Origin: an uncultured Aquimarina sp.
GTDB lineage: Bacteria; Bacteroidota; Bacteroidia; Flavobacteriales; Flavobacteriaceae
Length of the DNA: 64,000 bases
Assembly (NCBI GenBank): GCA_947498455.1
Contig: CANMKK010000002.1
Coordinates: 186,001-250,000 of the forward strand
Direction: 5' to 3'
This document shows positions 56,357 to 62,738 of the stretch, piece by piece. The notes beneath the pieces are model-generated. The model ran no database searches. It saw nothing but the letters and a program-made list of their open reading frames with translations, and had not been told where the DNA came from. Every line of letters starts with the position of its first letter. The stretch's first letter is position 1. The translations under genes and the position numbers were made by a program.

Positions 56357-56494
56357 TTAGTTAGCTGCTTGCTTTTTATCTTTTTTCTTCTCTACTTTTA
56401 CATCAGTAGCGGCTGCACCACCTTTTACGGTTTCGTTTTCTAGTGCTGATAATTCTTGAGTGTCTAGGAATTTTTCTGGATTTGAATTTTTCAT
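56357..56494 (-). CDS. Precursor peptide 3
   Basis: This is a 45-residue peptide with the shared leader ending DTQELSALENETVKGG and the 19-residue core AAATDVKVEKKKDKKQAAN. It is the only one of the five that ends in Asn. It is closely related to precursor 4 in the core start. It is a tandem-duplication product of the neighbouring genes. Confidence 0.88.
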   Translation of the reverse strand: MKNSNPEKFLDTQELSALENETVKGGAAATDVKVEKKKDKKQAAN

Positions 56495-56527
56495 TTTTAT
56501 ATATTTTAATGGTTACTAATTAATTTG

Positions 56528-56653
56528 TTACTTTTCTTTTTTCTTATCTTTCTTTACTTCTACACCGTCTACACCACCACCTTTTACGGTTTCATTTTCT
56601 AGTGCTGATAATTCTTGAGTGTCTAAGAATTTTTCTGGATTTGCGTTTTTCAT
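56528..56653 (-). CDS. Precursor peptide 2
   Basis: This is a 41-residue peptide with the leader DTQELSALENETVKGG and the 15-residue core GVDGVEVKKDKKKEK (six Lys), the shortest of the set. The core start Gly-Val-Asp-Gly is shared with precursor 1, so precursors 1/2 and 3/4 form two sub-pairs. Confidence 0.88.
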   Translation of the reverse strand: MKNANPEKFLDTQELSALENETVKGGGVDGVEVKKDKKKEK

Positions 56654-56680
56654 TTTTTTTTAAATTTTAGAGATTAATAA

Positions 56681-56815
56681 TTATTGTTTCTTTTTTTCTT
56701 TTTTCTTTTCAACTTTTACATCTTCACCATCTACACCACCACCTCTTACGGTTTCGTTTTCTAATGCTGATAATTCTTGAGTGTCTAGGAATTTTTCTGG
56801 ATTTGCGTTTTTCAT
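56681..56815 (-). CDS. Precursor peptide 1
   Basis: This is a 44-residue peptide with the leader DTQELSALENETVRGG (Arg replaces Lys before GG) and the 18-residue core GVDGEDVKVEKKKEKKKQ (seven Lys). It is the first gene of the array, about 120 bp after the predicted -7 element. The array is conserved at the leader and variable at the core, as expected for a peptide precursor family. Confidence 0.88.
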   Translation of the reverse strand: MKNANPEKFLDTQELSALENETVRGGGVDGEDVKVEKKKEKKKQ

Positions 56816-56935
56816 TTTTTTTAAATTTTAAAGATTAATTCAATTTTTAGTTTAGAGACATTAATCGATTTTCGGTCTTATCCTTGGCCTTGGATTTTTA
56901 GTTTAATTGGTTATACTTGTTTTTCAAATACATTT

Positions 56936-57019
56936 CAAAATTAGGGGAGAATTACTCTAGGAGTACTACACTAAAGAGTAGTTGTGGTGTTGTGCATTAA
57001 ATACTACACTTTTGGGTAG
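56936..57019 (-). promoter_or_regulatory. Promoter of the precursor operon with two operator boxes
   Basis: Reading toward the precursors, the order is box CTACCCAAAAGTGTAG (57019-57004), 22 bp, box CTACTCTTTAGTGTAG (56981-56966), 22 bp, then -7 element TAATTTTG (56943-56936). A further short palindrome (TACTCTAGGAGTA, 56953-56965) touches the second box. No -33 TTG is present, and the proximal box centre would fall near -42, the usual site for an activator. Both boxes lie within the 3' end of the acyltransferase coding sequence. Confidence 0.75.
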
Positions 57020-57652
57020 GGAAGCTGTTTTTCTAAGTTGGTTTACCATGTTTTCAGAAACCAGGTGCTTATTTTTGTTATAGAAATCAATAAGTCCTTC
57101 ATACGGAAGGCATACGGGTATGGTTTCCGATCCTAAATAATCGATTGACTCTCCTATCACCGTAGCTTTTATTCCCAGCGCTAATAAAACTCTTAGTAGT
57201 TTGCTGTCGCATTCGGCAAAAGCTACACTGTTTTCATGCTTACAAATAGGTGCAATTGCACAAACCATAAGACGTTTAAACAAAGAGACATCTTTTGATC
57301 CTTTTTTGATAGCAAATCTACCAATGTGCCAGATGTGTTTTAAGGGAGAGTTACCGGCAATATCTAATGGGTTGATCCCAAAAATCTTTTCTATTGGTAA
57401 TTCGTCCTGATAATTCCATTTTAAAACTCTTATAGAACCTGAAATTTCTCCCGAAGAATCTTTAGCTACAAAAATTTCTGAATTGTTAAAGCTTTTAACT
57501 TCTTCTTCAGAAATAGATATAACATCATTTTTGTAGTCCGTTGGGAAGTTATTATCGGAGTGATGCTTAAAATTTTCTGTTACTACAAATTCAGCTAATT
57601 TACTTATTTCGTTTACAGATAATCTTTCTAAGTTGTTGTTTATAAGAGTCAT
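56966..57652 (-). CDS. LuxI-fold (GNAT) acyltransferase-like protein
   Basis: This 228-residue protein resembles autoinducer synthases and N-acyl amino acid synthases of the GNAT superfamily. An Arg follows the central strand (GSIRVLKW, R75), and HIWHIGRFAI (R112) corresponds to the E-x-x-R-F block of LuxI, but His109 replaces the usual Glu. AFAECDSKLLRVL and the late GSETIPV also fit. It could acylate a lysine of the precursor peptides, as GNAT enzymes do in lipidated RiPPs, or make a small acyl signal. It has its own two-box promoter. Confidence 0.68.
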   Translation of the reverse strand: MTLINNNLERLSVNEISKLAEFVVTENFKHHSDNNFPTDYKNDVISISEEEVKSFNNSEIFVAKDSSGEISGSIRVLKWNYQDELPIEKIFGINPLDIAGNSPLKHIWHIGRFAIKKGSKDVSLFKRLMVCAIAPICKHENSVAFAECDSKLLRVLLALGIKATVIGESIDYLGSETIPVCLPYEGLIDFYNKNKHLVSENMVNQLRKTASLPKSVVFNAQHHNYSLV

Positions 57653-57676
57653 AATAGTGCGTTTTTTTTACACACA

Positions 57677-57760
57677 TAAAATTATTTATGACCGGAGGCT
57701 TTTGAGTTACACTAAAGAGTAGTTGTGTTTCAAATAGTTAAAAACTACCCAAAAGAGTAG
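57677..57760 (-). promoter_or_regulatory. Promoter of the acyltransferase gene with two operator boxes
   Basis: Reading toward the gene, the order is box CTACTCTTTTGGGTAG (57760-57745), 22 bp, box CTACTCTTTAGTGTAA (57722-57707), 22 bp, then TAATTTTA (57684-57677), one base off the -7 consensus. The spacing is identical to that in front of the precursors. The same intergenic region also serves the divergent LuxR gene. Confidence 0.75.
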
Positions 57761-57765
57761 GTTTT

Positions 57766-57799
57766 TTGTTAAAAAACCGTGAATAAAAAAGTATATTTG
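57766..57799 (+). promoter_or_regulatory. Promoter of the PAS-LuxR gene
   Basis: TTG at 57766-57768 and TATATTTG at 57792-57799 are spaced by 23 bp. The -7 element ends 8 bp before the ATG at 57808. The message is therefore almost leaderless, or translation starts at the ATG at 57835. An operator box (57745-57760) lies just upstream of the -33 element. Confidence 0.5.
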
Positions 57800-57807
57800 G
57801 AAAACCA

Positions 57808-58593
57808 ATGTCAAAAAAAACCTTACATATAGAAATGGAAAACATCAACGACTTCTTTTCTTTTAAAAACACCGTAAATCATATTTCTAATGAGGAGCTA
57901 AAACAGACCGAAAATTACCTTGCTCCGATAATGGCATTTGCTAGGACAACCTATAAAAGTATATACATAATAGATTATCAAGAAAAGGGTTTTGAGTATG
58001 TGTCAGATAACCCATTATTCTTATGTGGTCATACCGCAGAAGAAGTAAAAGAAATGGGATACGCTTTTTATTTTAAGTATGTGATTAAAAAGGATCTCGA
58101 TCTGTTACTGAAAATTAATGAAGTTGGGTTCGAATTTTACGATAAAATCCCTTTAGAAGAAAGGACATCCTATACAATTACATATGATTTTCATCTGAAA
58201 AATCAGGAAGGTAAAACCATCCTGATTAACCAAAAATTGACACCTTTATACCTTACAACCGATGGTAAAATATGGAAAGCTATTTGTATTGTGTCTCTTT
58301 CGGCAGAACAAGATTCTGGAAACATAAAGGTATATAAACAAAATGACAATAAGGTAGTTACCTATAACTTAGAAGGTAATTTCTGGAAAACAGAAGAAAG
58401 AACAGAGCTCACAACTAGAGAAAAAGAGATTCTTCGTTTTTCGGCCAGAGGTTTTACAATCAATGAAATTGCAGAAACGATTTTCGTTTCTCCCGATACG
58501 GTAAAATTTCATCGTAAAAAATTGTTTGAAAAATTACACGTTGCCAATATTGCAGAAGCGATTTCTTTTGCAACTAATAATAAACTTATATAG
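57808..58593 (+). CDS. PAS-LuxR transcription regulator
   Basis: This 261-residue protein has a PAS-like sensor (about residues 45-165, YIIDYQEKGFEYVSDNPLFL...) and a C-terminal LuxR/NarL helix-turn-helix (about 200-260, ELTTREKEILRFSARGFTINEIAETIFVS). It lacks the acyl-homoserine-lactone-binding domain of LuxR. It is divergent from the acyltransferase gene and converges with the ThiF-like gene 6 bp away. It is the obvious candidate to bind the CTACYC-N4-GKGTAG boxes, though no binding evidence exists. The start could be Met10 (57835). Confidence 0.88.
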   Translation: MSKKTLHIEMENINDFFSFKNTVNHISNEELKQTENYLAPIMAFARTTYKSIYIIDYQEKGFEYVSDNPLFLCGHTAEEVKEMGYAFYFKYVIKKDLDLLLKINEVGFEFYDKIPLEERTSYTITYDFHLKNQEGKTILINQKLTPLYLTTDGKIWKAICIVSLSAEQDSGNIKVYKQNDNKVVTYNLEGNFWKTEERTELTTREKEILRFSARGFTINEIAETIFVSPDTVKFHRKKLFEKLHVANIAEAISFATNNKLI

Positions 58594-58599
58594 TAGTTA

Positions 58600-59349
58600 C
58601 TATAAAATAGACGATAGATAAAATTCAGGGAACTTCTTTATTTCCTTATTAGTAGCTATGTTATACAAAATGTGTGTACACATAGCGGCAACGACCCAGG
58701 AAGCTATAGAAAGCTGTGGAGGTGATAAAACCTCTTGTTCATTTTTGTATTTTTCGATAATCTCATGAATCCATTTTTGCGGATCACCCCAAAATTTCAT
58801 GTAACTAGACGCATACTCAACCATCACGACTTCATTGAATTTTTCGTCGTTTTTAGCAATAGAATTTAATGACAATCCATTAGGTGTAATTACGGTGACC
58901 AATCCTCCCCAACCTAAATTATAAGGATGCAAAACAGGAATATTTTGTTCTTGACAAGCTTTGTCAAATAATAAAGGAACTTCTGATGAAAAATCTAAAG
59001 CATTTATTGCAATCTTATGTCCTTGAATATATGTTTCTATATTTTCGGGAGTTAAAAAGGAATTATGTGCATTTATATTAGCATTCTTATTAATGGATTT
59101 TAACCTGTTATATAAAGCTTCTGTTTTGTCTTTAGATATATCATTTTCGGTATAGTTTTCTCTATTCAAATTGGATAATTCAACTTGATCACCAGCGATG
59201 ATGGTTATATTTTCAAATCCAAGGCGTAATGCACATTCTGCAATTACACTACTTATACCACTTCCTCCTAATAATATAGGGTAGCCCTTAATGATTTCCT
59301 GTTCTTCATCGCTAACATATATTCTGTTTCTGCTATATCGCTTTTCCAT
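58600..59349 (-). CDS. ThiF/E1-like adenylating enzyme homologue
   Basis: This 249-residue protein has the Rossmann fold of the ThiF/MoeB/E1 superfamily. The nucleotide loop is GGSGISS (28-34), lacking the third Gly of the usual GxGGxG. It is followed by Asp54, SNLNRE with Arg63, Lys75 in KDKTEA, and Asp119 in NALDF. These match the ATP and magnesium contacts. The CxxC zinc pairs of ThiF/MoeB are absent. Such enzymes adenylate a C-terminal carboxylate, as MccB does on the microcin C precursor. The promoter carries the box shared with the precursor operon. Confidence 0.82.
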   Translation of the reverse strand: MEKRYSRNRIYVSDEEQEIIKGYPILLGGSGISSVIAECALRLGFENITIIAGDQVELSNLNRENYTENDISKDKTEALYNRLKSINKNANINAHNSFLTPENIETYIQGHKIAINALDFSSEVPLLFDKACQEQNIPVLHPYNLGWGGLVTVITPNGLSLNSIAKNDEKFNEVVMVEYASSYMKFWGDPQKWIHEIIEKYKNEQEVLSPPQLSIASWVVAAMCTHILYNIATNKEIKKFPEFYLSSIL

Positions 59350-59365
59350 CTTTTATTTTTTATTA

Positions 59366-59411
59366 CAAAAATAATAGTAGTAAAGGCATGAAGTTTTAAC
59401 CAAAAGGGTAG
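59366..59411 (-). promoter_or_regulatory. Promoter of the ThiF-like gene with one operator box
   Basis: Reading toward the gene, box CTACCCTTTTGGTTAA (59411-59396) is followed by exactly 22 bp and then TATTTTTG (59373-59366). The second half of the box is degenerate. No second box is found 38 bp further upstream. The 5' leader would be about 12 nt. Confidence 0.65.
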
Positions 59412-59533
59412 TTTTTTTGATATGTAAAAGTGATAAATTTATTAAAAAAGGTGAGTTGATGGCTACATTTATTTGCCTTTTATCCTCAAATTTAAAAAGG
59501 TATATTATTCCTTTAAAAGGATAAGAAATTATT

Positions 59534-59580
59534 AAATAAACAAAATAATTATTGTTTTACGATAATTATTTTGTTTATTT
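59534..59580. repeat. Perfect 18-bp inverted repeat upstream of the DUF2975/XRE pair
   Basis: Arms 59534-59551 and 59563-59580 are exact complements around an 11-bp spacer, ending 22 bp before the ATG of the DUF2975 gene. It overlaps the expected promoter, so it could be an operator for the XRE protein encoded two genes on, or a strong 5'-leader hairpin. Confidence 0.75.
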
Positions 59581-59602
59581 GCGACATAAATAATCGTACA
59601 AT

Positions 59603-60121
59603 ATGAAAGAAGTATATTTTTTTTCTAAACTATTTCATTGGGGAACCAGAGTGCTTGCAATAGTCTATGCGATGGTATTTCTATATTCAGTCTTCGTTCT
59701 TACCATTAAAACATCTGAGTTGCAGATTTTGGATAATGGTAAGAGATTTGAGATATTTTTTCCTTTTACACAGCAACCGTTTCTCTTAGGATATTATAAT
59801 ACTTTATTTATTCTTATAGAATTTTTGTTGGTTTTGAGTTGTTATGGTATTTTCTTTTGGCTATTGAGTAAGGTGTTTTATGTATTCACCCAAGAAAAAT
59901 TATTCACTCAGAAAGCATACAATCATCTAAAACGATTTTATATAGCTAATTTATTCGTTCCTGTAATCATATTGACATTGTTGGAAATTTCGTCATACAT
60001 AGAACGGGAAGATATGATTTTTGTGGCTTTTCACTTTTTATTAGGAATATTTACATTTTTTTTAGCCACTATTTTCAAGAAAGGATTGGCATTACAGAAT
60101 AATCAAGACTTAATCATTTAA
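59603..60121 (+). CDS. DUF2975 membrane protein
   Basis: This 172-residue protein has four membrane helices (about residues 15-35, 65-90, 115-135, 145-165), the layout of DUF2975. Such genes are usually followed by a small XRE regulator, as here (2 bp gap). The molecular function is unknown. Confidence 0.8.
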   Translation: MKEVYFFSKLFHWGTRVLAIVYAMVFLYSVFVLTIKTSELQILDNGKRFEIFFPFTQQPFLLGYYNTLFILIEFLLVLSCYGIFFWLLSKVFYVFTQEKLFTQKAYNHLKRFYIANLFVPVIILTLLEISSYIEREDMIFVAFHFLLGIFTFFLATIFKKGLALQNNQDLII

Positions 60122-60123
60122 TT

Positions 60124-60330
60124 ATGGCAATAATAGTAAATATCGATATAATGCTTGCCAAACGTAAAATGAGAAGTAAAGAACTCGCTGAAAAAATAGG
60201 AATCACGCAAGCTAACCTTTCCGTATTAAAAACGGGTAAAGCAAAAGGTATACGATTCGAAACCTTAGAGTCAATATGTGAAGTTTTAAATTGTCAACCA
60301 GGAGATATTTTAGAATACACCGAAGAATAA
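60124..60330 (+). CDS. Small XRE/Cro-type helix-turn-helix regulator
   Basis: This 68-residue protein consists of one helix-turn-helix domain (MLAKRKMRSKELAEKIGI, ITQANLSVLKTGKAKGIR, then LESICEVLNCQPGDILEY). It resembles YozG-like regulators. It is coupled to the DUF2975 gene and may bind the inverted repeat upstream. Confidence 0.92.
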   Translation: MAIIVNIDIMLAKRKMRSKELAEKIGITQANLSVLKTGKAKGIRFETLESICEVLNCQPGDILEYTEE

Positions 60331-60497
60331 TCAAATAAAAACCAGAAGCTAGGTTTATTTTTTCTGTTATACAAAACTAGGATTCCAACTAATGAACATC
60401 CTTTTTTTTGAATAGCATAGCCATACCTATGTCAAACGGGTATGAATAGCTTTATGGTATTAAAAAAAATAAAATAGCATCATTAAAAAACATTATT

Positions 60498-61949
60498 ATG
60501 AAAATACTGCAAGCAATCCTTTTAGTTTTAACTGTACAACTCAGCTTTGGACAAGAAAAAATTCAAAAAATTGATAGTTTAATAAAATCCTTATCTGCCA
60601 AAGGAAAATTTAATGGTATCATTTTAGTAGCAGAAAAAGGTAAGATTACGTATCATAAAAATAATGGGTTAGCCGATGAAAGTACAAAAGAAGTAATAAA
60701 CGAAAACTCTATTTTTAACTTGGCATCAATATCTAAACAATTTACTGCAATGGGAATTATGATATTAATGGAAAAAGGAAAACTACAATTAGATGATCCA
60801 TTAACTAAGTATATTCCTGAGTTATCAGGCTACCCAATTGTAACTATAAAAAACTTATTAAATCATACCAGTGGATTGCCAGGTTACATGAAATTTTTGG
60901 CGCCTTTAGTTGATAGATCAAAAAAAATTACAAATGATGATGTAATTAAACTATATAGTCAGCATTCTCCAGATTTAATGTTTCAAACAGGAACACAGTT
61001 TAAGTATTGCAATACTGGTTATGTTTTTTTGGCAAGCATTATAGAACGAGTATCGGGGATTAGTTATGCAGAATTTCTAAAGAAGAATATTTTTGAGCCA
61101 TTAAAAATGGATAGAACTTTTGTATACTATGGCATATCTACTCCAGAAAAAACAGACAATTTTGCCAAAGGCTATGTATTTGATAAAGACGATAAAAAGT
61201 ATGTAGAGCCTCATCAAATAGAAAAATTCAACAAAGTATTCGGATGGATGGCAATTTATGGGGATGGAGCAGTACATGCTACAGCTTTAGATTTATTAAA
61301 ATGGGACCGTGCCTTGTATACGAATAAGTTAATTTCTGATAAGAGCTTGAACGAAATGTTTTCCCCAACCCATAGGAAAGGAAAATTACTAAAGAGTTAT
61401 GGTTATGGATTTAATGTGAAAAATTATAAGCTGACAGGTAAAATTATAAGACATAGTGGAGGATGGCCTGGTTATGTGACAGAAATAGAAAGGCATATTG
61501 ATACAGATAAAACCATCATTGTCCTACAAAATCATAATGATTCTAAGAGACCAATTAGGTGGATTAGAAATATACTTTATGGAGCATCTATTCCAAAAAC
61601 AATGAATCAATTATATGGCGAAGGTAAAAGTGTGGATGCTATTATTAAGTTTTGTCAAGATCCAGATACTGAATATCTGGTAGATGGATTCAGAGAGTAT
61701 GATATTAATACTTTCGGATATCAATTAATGAAAGTAAAAAGAAATAAGGATGCCTTAAAAGTATTTAGGTTGAATACTCAATTATATCCTAAAAGCGCCA
61801 ATACTTACGATAGTCTGGGAGAATGTTTGATGAAATTAGGCAAAGAATACCAAGAAGAAGGAATAGACGCCTATGAAAAGGCATTAGAACTTAACCCGGA
61901 TAATAAAAATGCAAAATCTATAGTTGCAACGTATAAAAAAAGTCACTAG
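60498..61949 (+). CDS. Serine hydrolase, beta-lactamase family, with TPR tail
   Basis: This 483-residue protein has a signal peptide (VLTVQLSFGQ). Its class C beta-lactamase/esterase fold shows the catalytic S-x-x-K in LASISKQFTAMG, Tyr-x-Asn in FKYCNTGYVF, and HSGG in IRHSGGWPGY. The C-terminal ~90 residues form TPR-like helices (DINTFGYQLMKVKRNKDALKVF, then YEKALELNPDN). Such enzymes are mostly esterases or D-aminopeptidases, not resistance enzymes. Confidence 0.9.
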   Translation: MKILQAILLVLTVQLSFGQEKIQKIDSLIKSLSAKGKFNGIILVAEKGKITYHKNNGLADESTKEVINENSIFNLASISKQFTAMGIMILMEKGKLQLDDPLTKYIPELSGYPIVTIKNLLNHTSGLPGYMKFLAPLVDRSKKITNDDVIKLYSQHSPDLMFQTGTQFKYCNTGYVFLASIIERVSGISYAEFLKKNIFEPLKMDRTFVYYGISTPEKTDNFAKGYVFDKDDKKYVEPHQIEKFNKVFGWMAIYGDGAVHATALDLLKWDRALYTNKLISDKSLNEMFSPTHRKGKLLKSYGYGFNVKNYKLTGKIIRHSGGWPGYVTEIERHIDTDKTIIVLQNHNDSKRPIRWIRNILYGASIPKTMNQLYGEGKSVDAIIKFCQDPDTEYLVDGFREYDINTFGYQLMKVKRNKDALKVFRLNTQLYPKSANTYDSLGECLMKLGKEYQEEGIDAYEKALELNPDNKNAKSIVATYKKSH

Positions 61950-61962
61950 CATTTAAAAAAAT

Positions 61963-62021
61963 AGAGACCTGTATATCATTATAACGTGTAAAATCCCTGT
62001 ACTTTTTTCAGGTCTCCTTTT
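61963..62021 (+). terminator. Probable terminator of the serine hydrolase gene
   Basis: GAGACCTG and its complement CAGGTCTC form an outer stem around a long loop and are followed by CTTTTTTT, shortly after the stop at 61949. Confidence 0.6.
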
Positions 62022-62216
62022 TTTGCTTCAAGCACAATACAATTTAGTAATATTAATTTGCTACAACGGTACGAGTAAAAAGTGTTTCTAGGCTCAAGCA
62101 ACGAAGGATCTATCATAAGAGGTCAAAGGCAGGTACTACCACCTTGAAATAACGAATACATAAGTTTTATCAATTTTGTAATCCAGTTTCATTAAATTTA
62201 TTTGTAATTTTACTTC

Positions 62217-62537
62217 GTGAAGTTTTTAACAGCTATATTGTCTATTTATATTCTTGGGTTATCGTTCATTACTTGTGATGATGGTGCAACTCATGATGAT
62301 GCTTCTAATGAAGATGAAATAGCTTGTATACTAAAAACAGATCAACATTCGGATACAGGTGAAACGGATTCTTGTTCACCTTTTTGCTTTTGTCAATGCT
62401 GTCATATGAATATTCTGAATATTGATTTCTATCCATATGAAATTATACCACCAGAATTGTCCAATGTACCCAGTACTTATTTTGCTAGTTCTATACAAGA
62501 AGTAAGTCACTCTTTCCTCCATCCACCGCGGGTTTAA
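62217..62537 (+). CDS. Small Cys/His-rich envelope protein before the metal pump
   Basis: This 106-residue protein has an N-terminal hydrophobic signal (IYILGLSFITC). Its mature part is rich in Asp, His and Cys (DDGATHDDASNED, then CSPFCFCQCCHMN), suggesting metal binding. It starts with GTG at 62217, with a TAATTTTA -7-like element just before it. It lies 200 bp upstream of the CusA/CzcA pump, so a role in copper, zinc or silver handling is likely. Confidence 0.75.
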   Translation: MKFLTAILSIYILGLSFITCDDGATHDDASNEDEIACILKTDQHSDTGETDSCSPFCFCQCCHMNILNIDFYPYEIIPPELSNVPSTYFASSIQEVSHSFLHPPRV

Positions 62538-62738
62538 TTCAGTTTTACATGATACGTACGTCCTTTTGAGTCTTTATATAAAGAGTAAAAGGCATTGTTT
62601 AACTAAAATTAACCGCATAGTGGCAAGCAGATATTTCTAGAATATTAATTCTTTGATTTAAAAGTAAGCCTTGTAGTTTTTATACCGGTTTTATAAGAAC
62701 AGGTATAAATAACACAATGTGGATCAAAATACTTTATA

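Noticed and set aside
55951..56815. CRISPR-like or simple repeat array
   Set aside because: The ~160-bp periodicity comes from five complete open frames with leaders, stops and spacers, not from short direct repeats with unique spacers.
56966..58593. Canonical LuxI/LuxR quorum-sensing pair
   Set aside because: The LuxR protein has a PAS-like domain in place of the autoinducer-binding domain and the synthase-like protein lacks the conserved Glu; calling it an AHL system would overstate the evidence.
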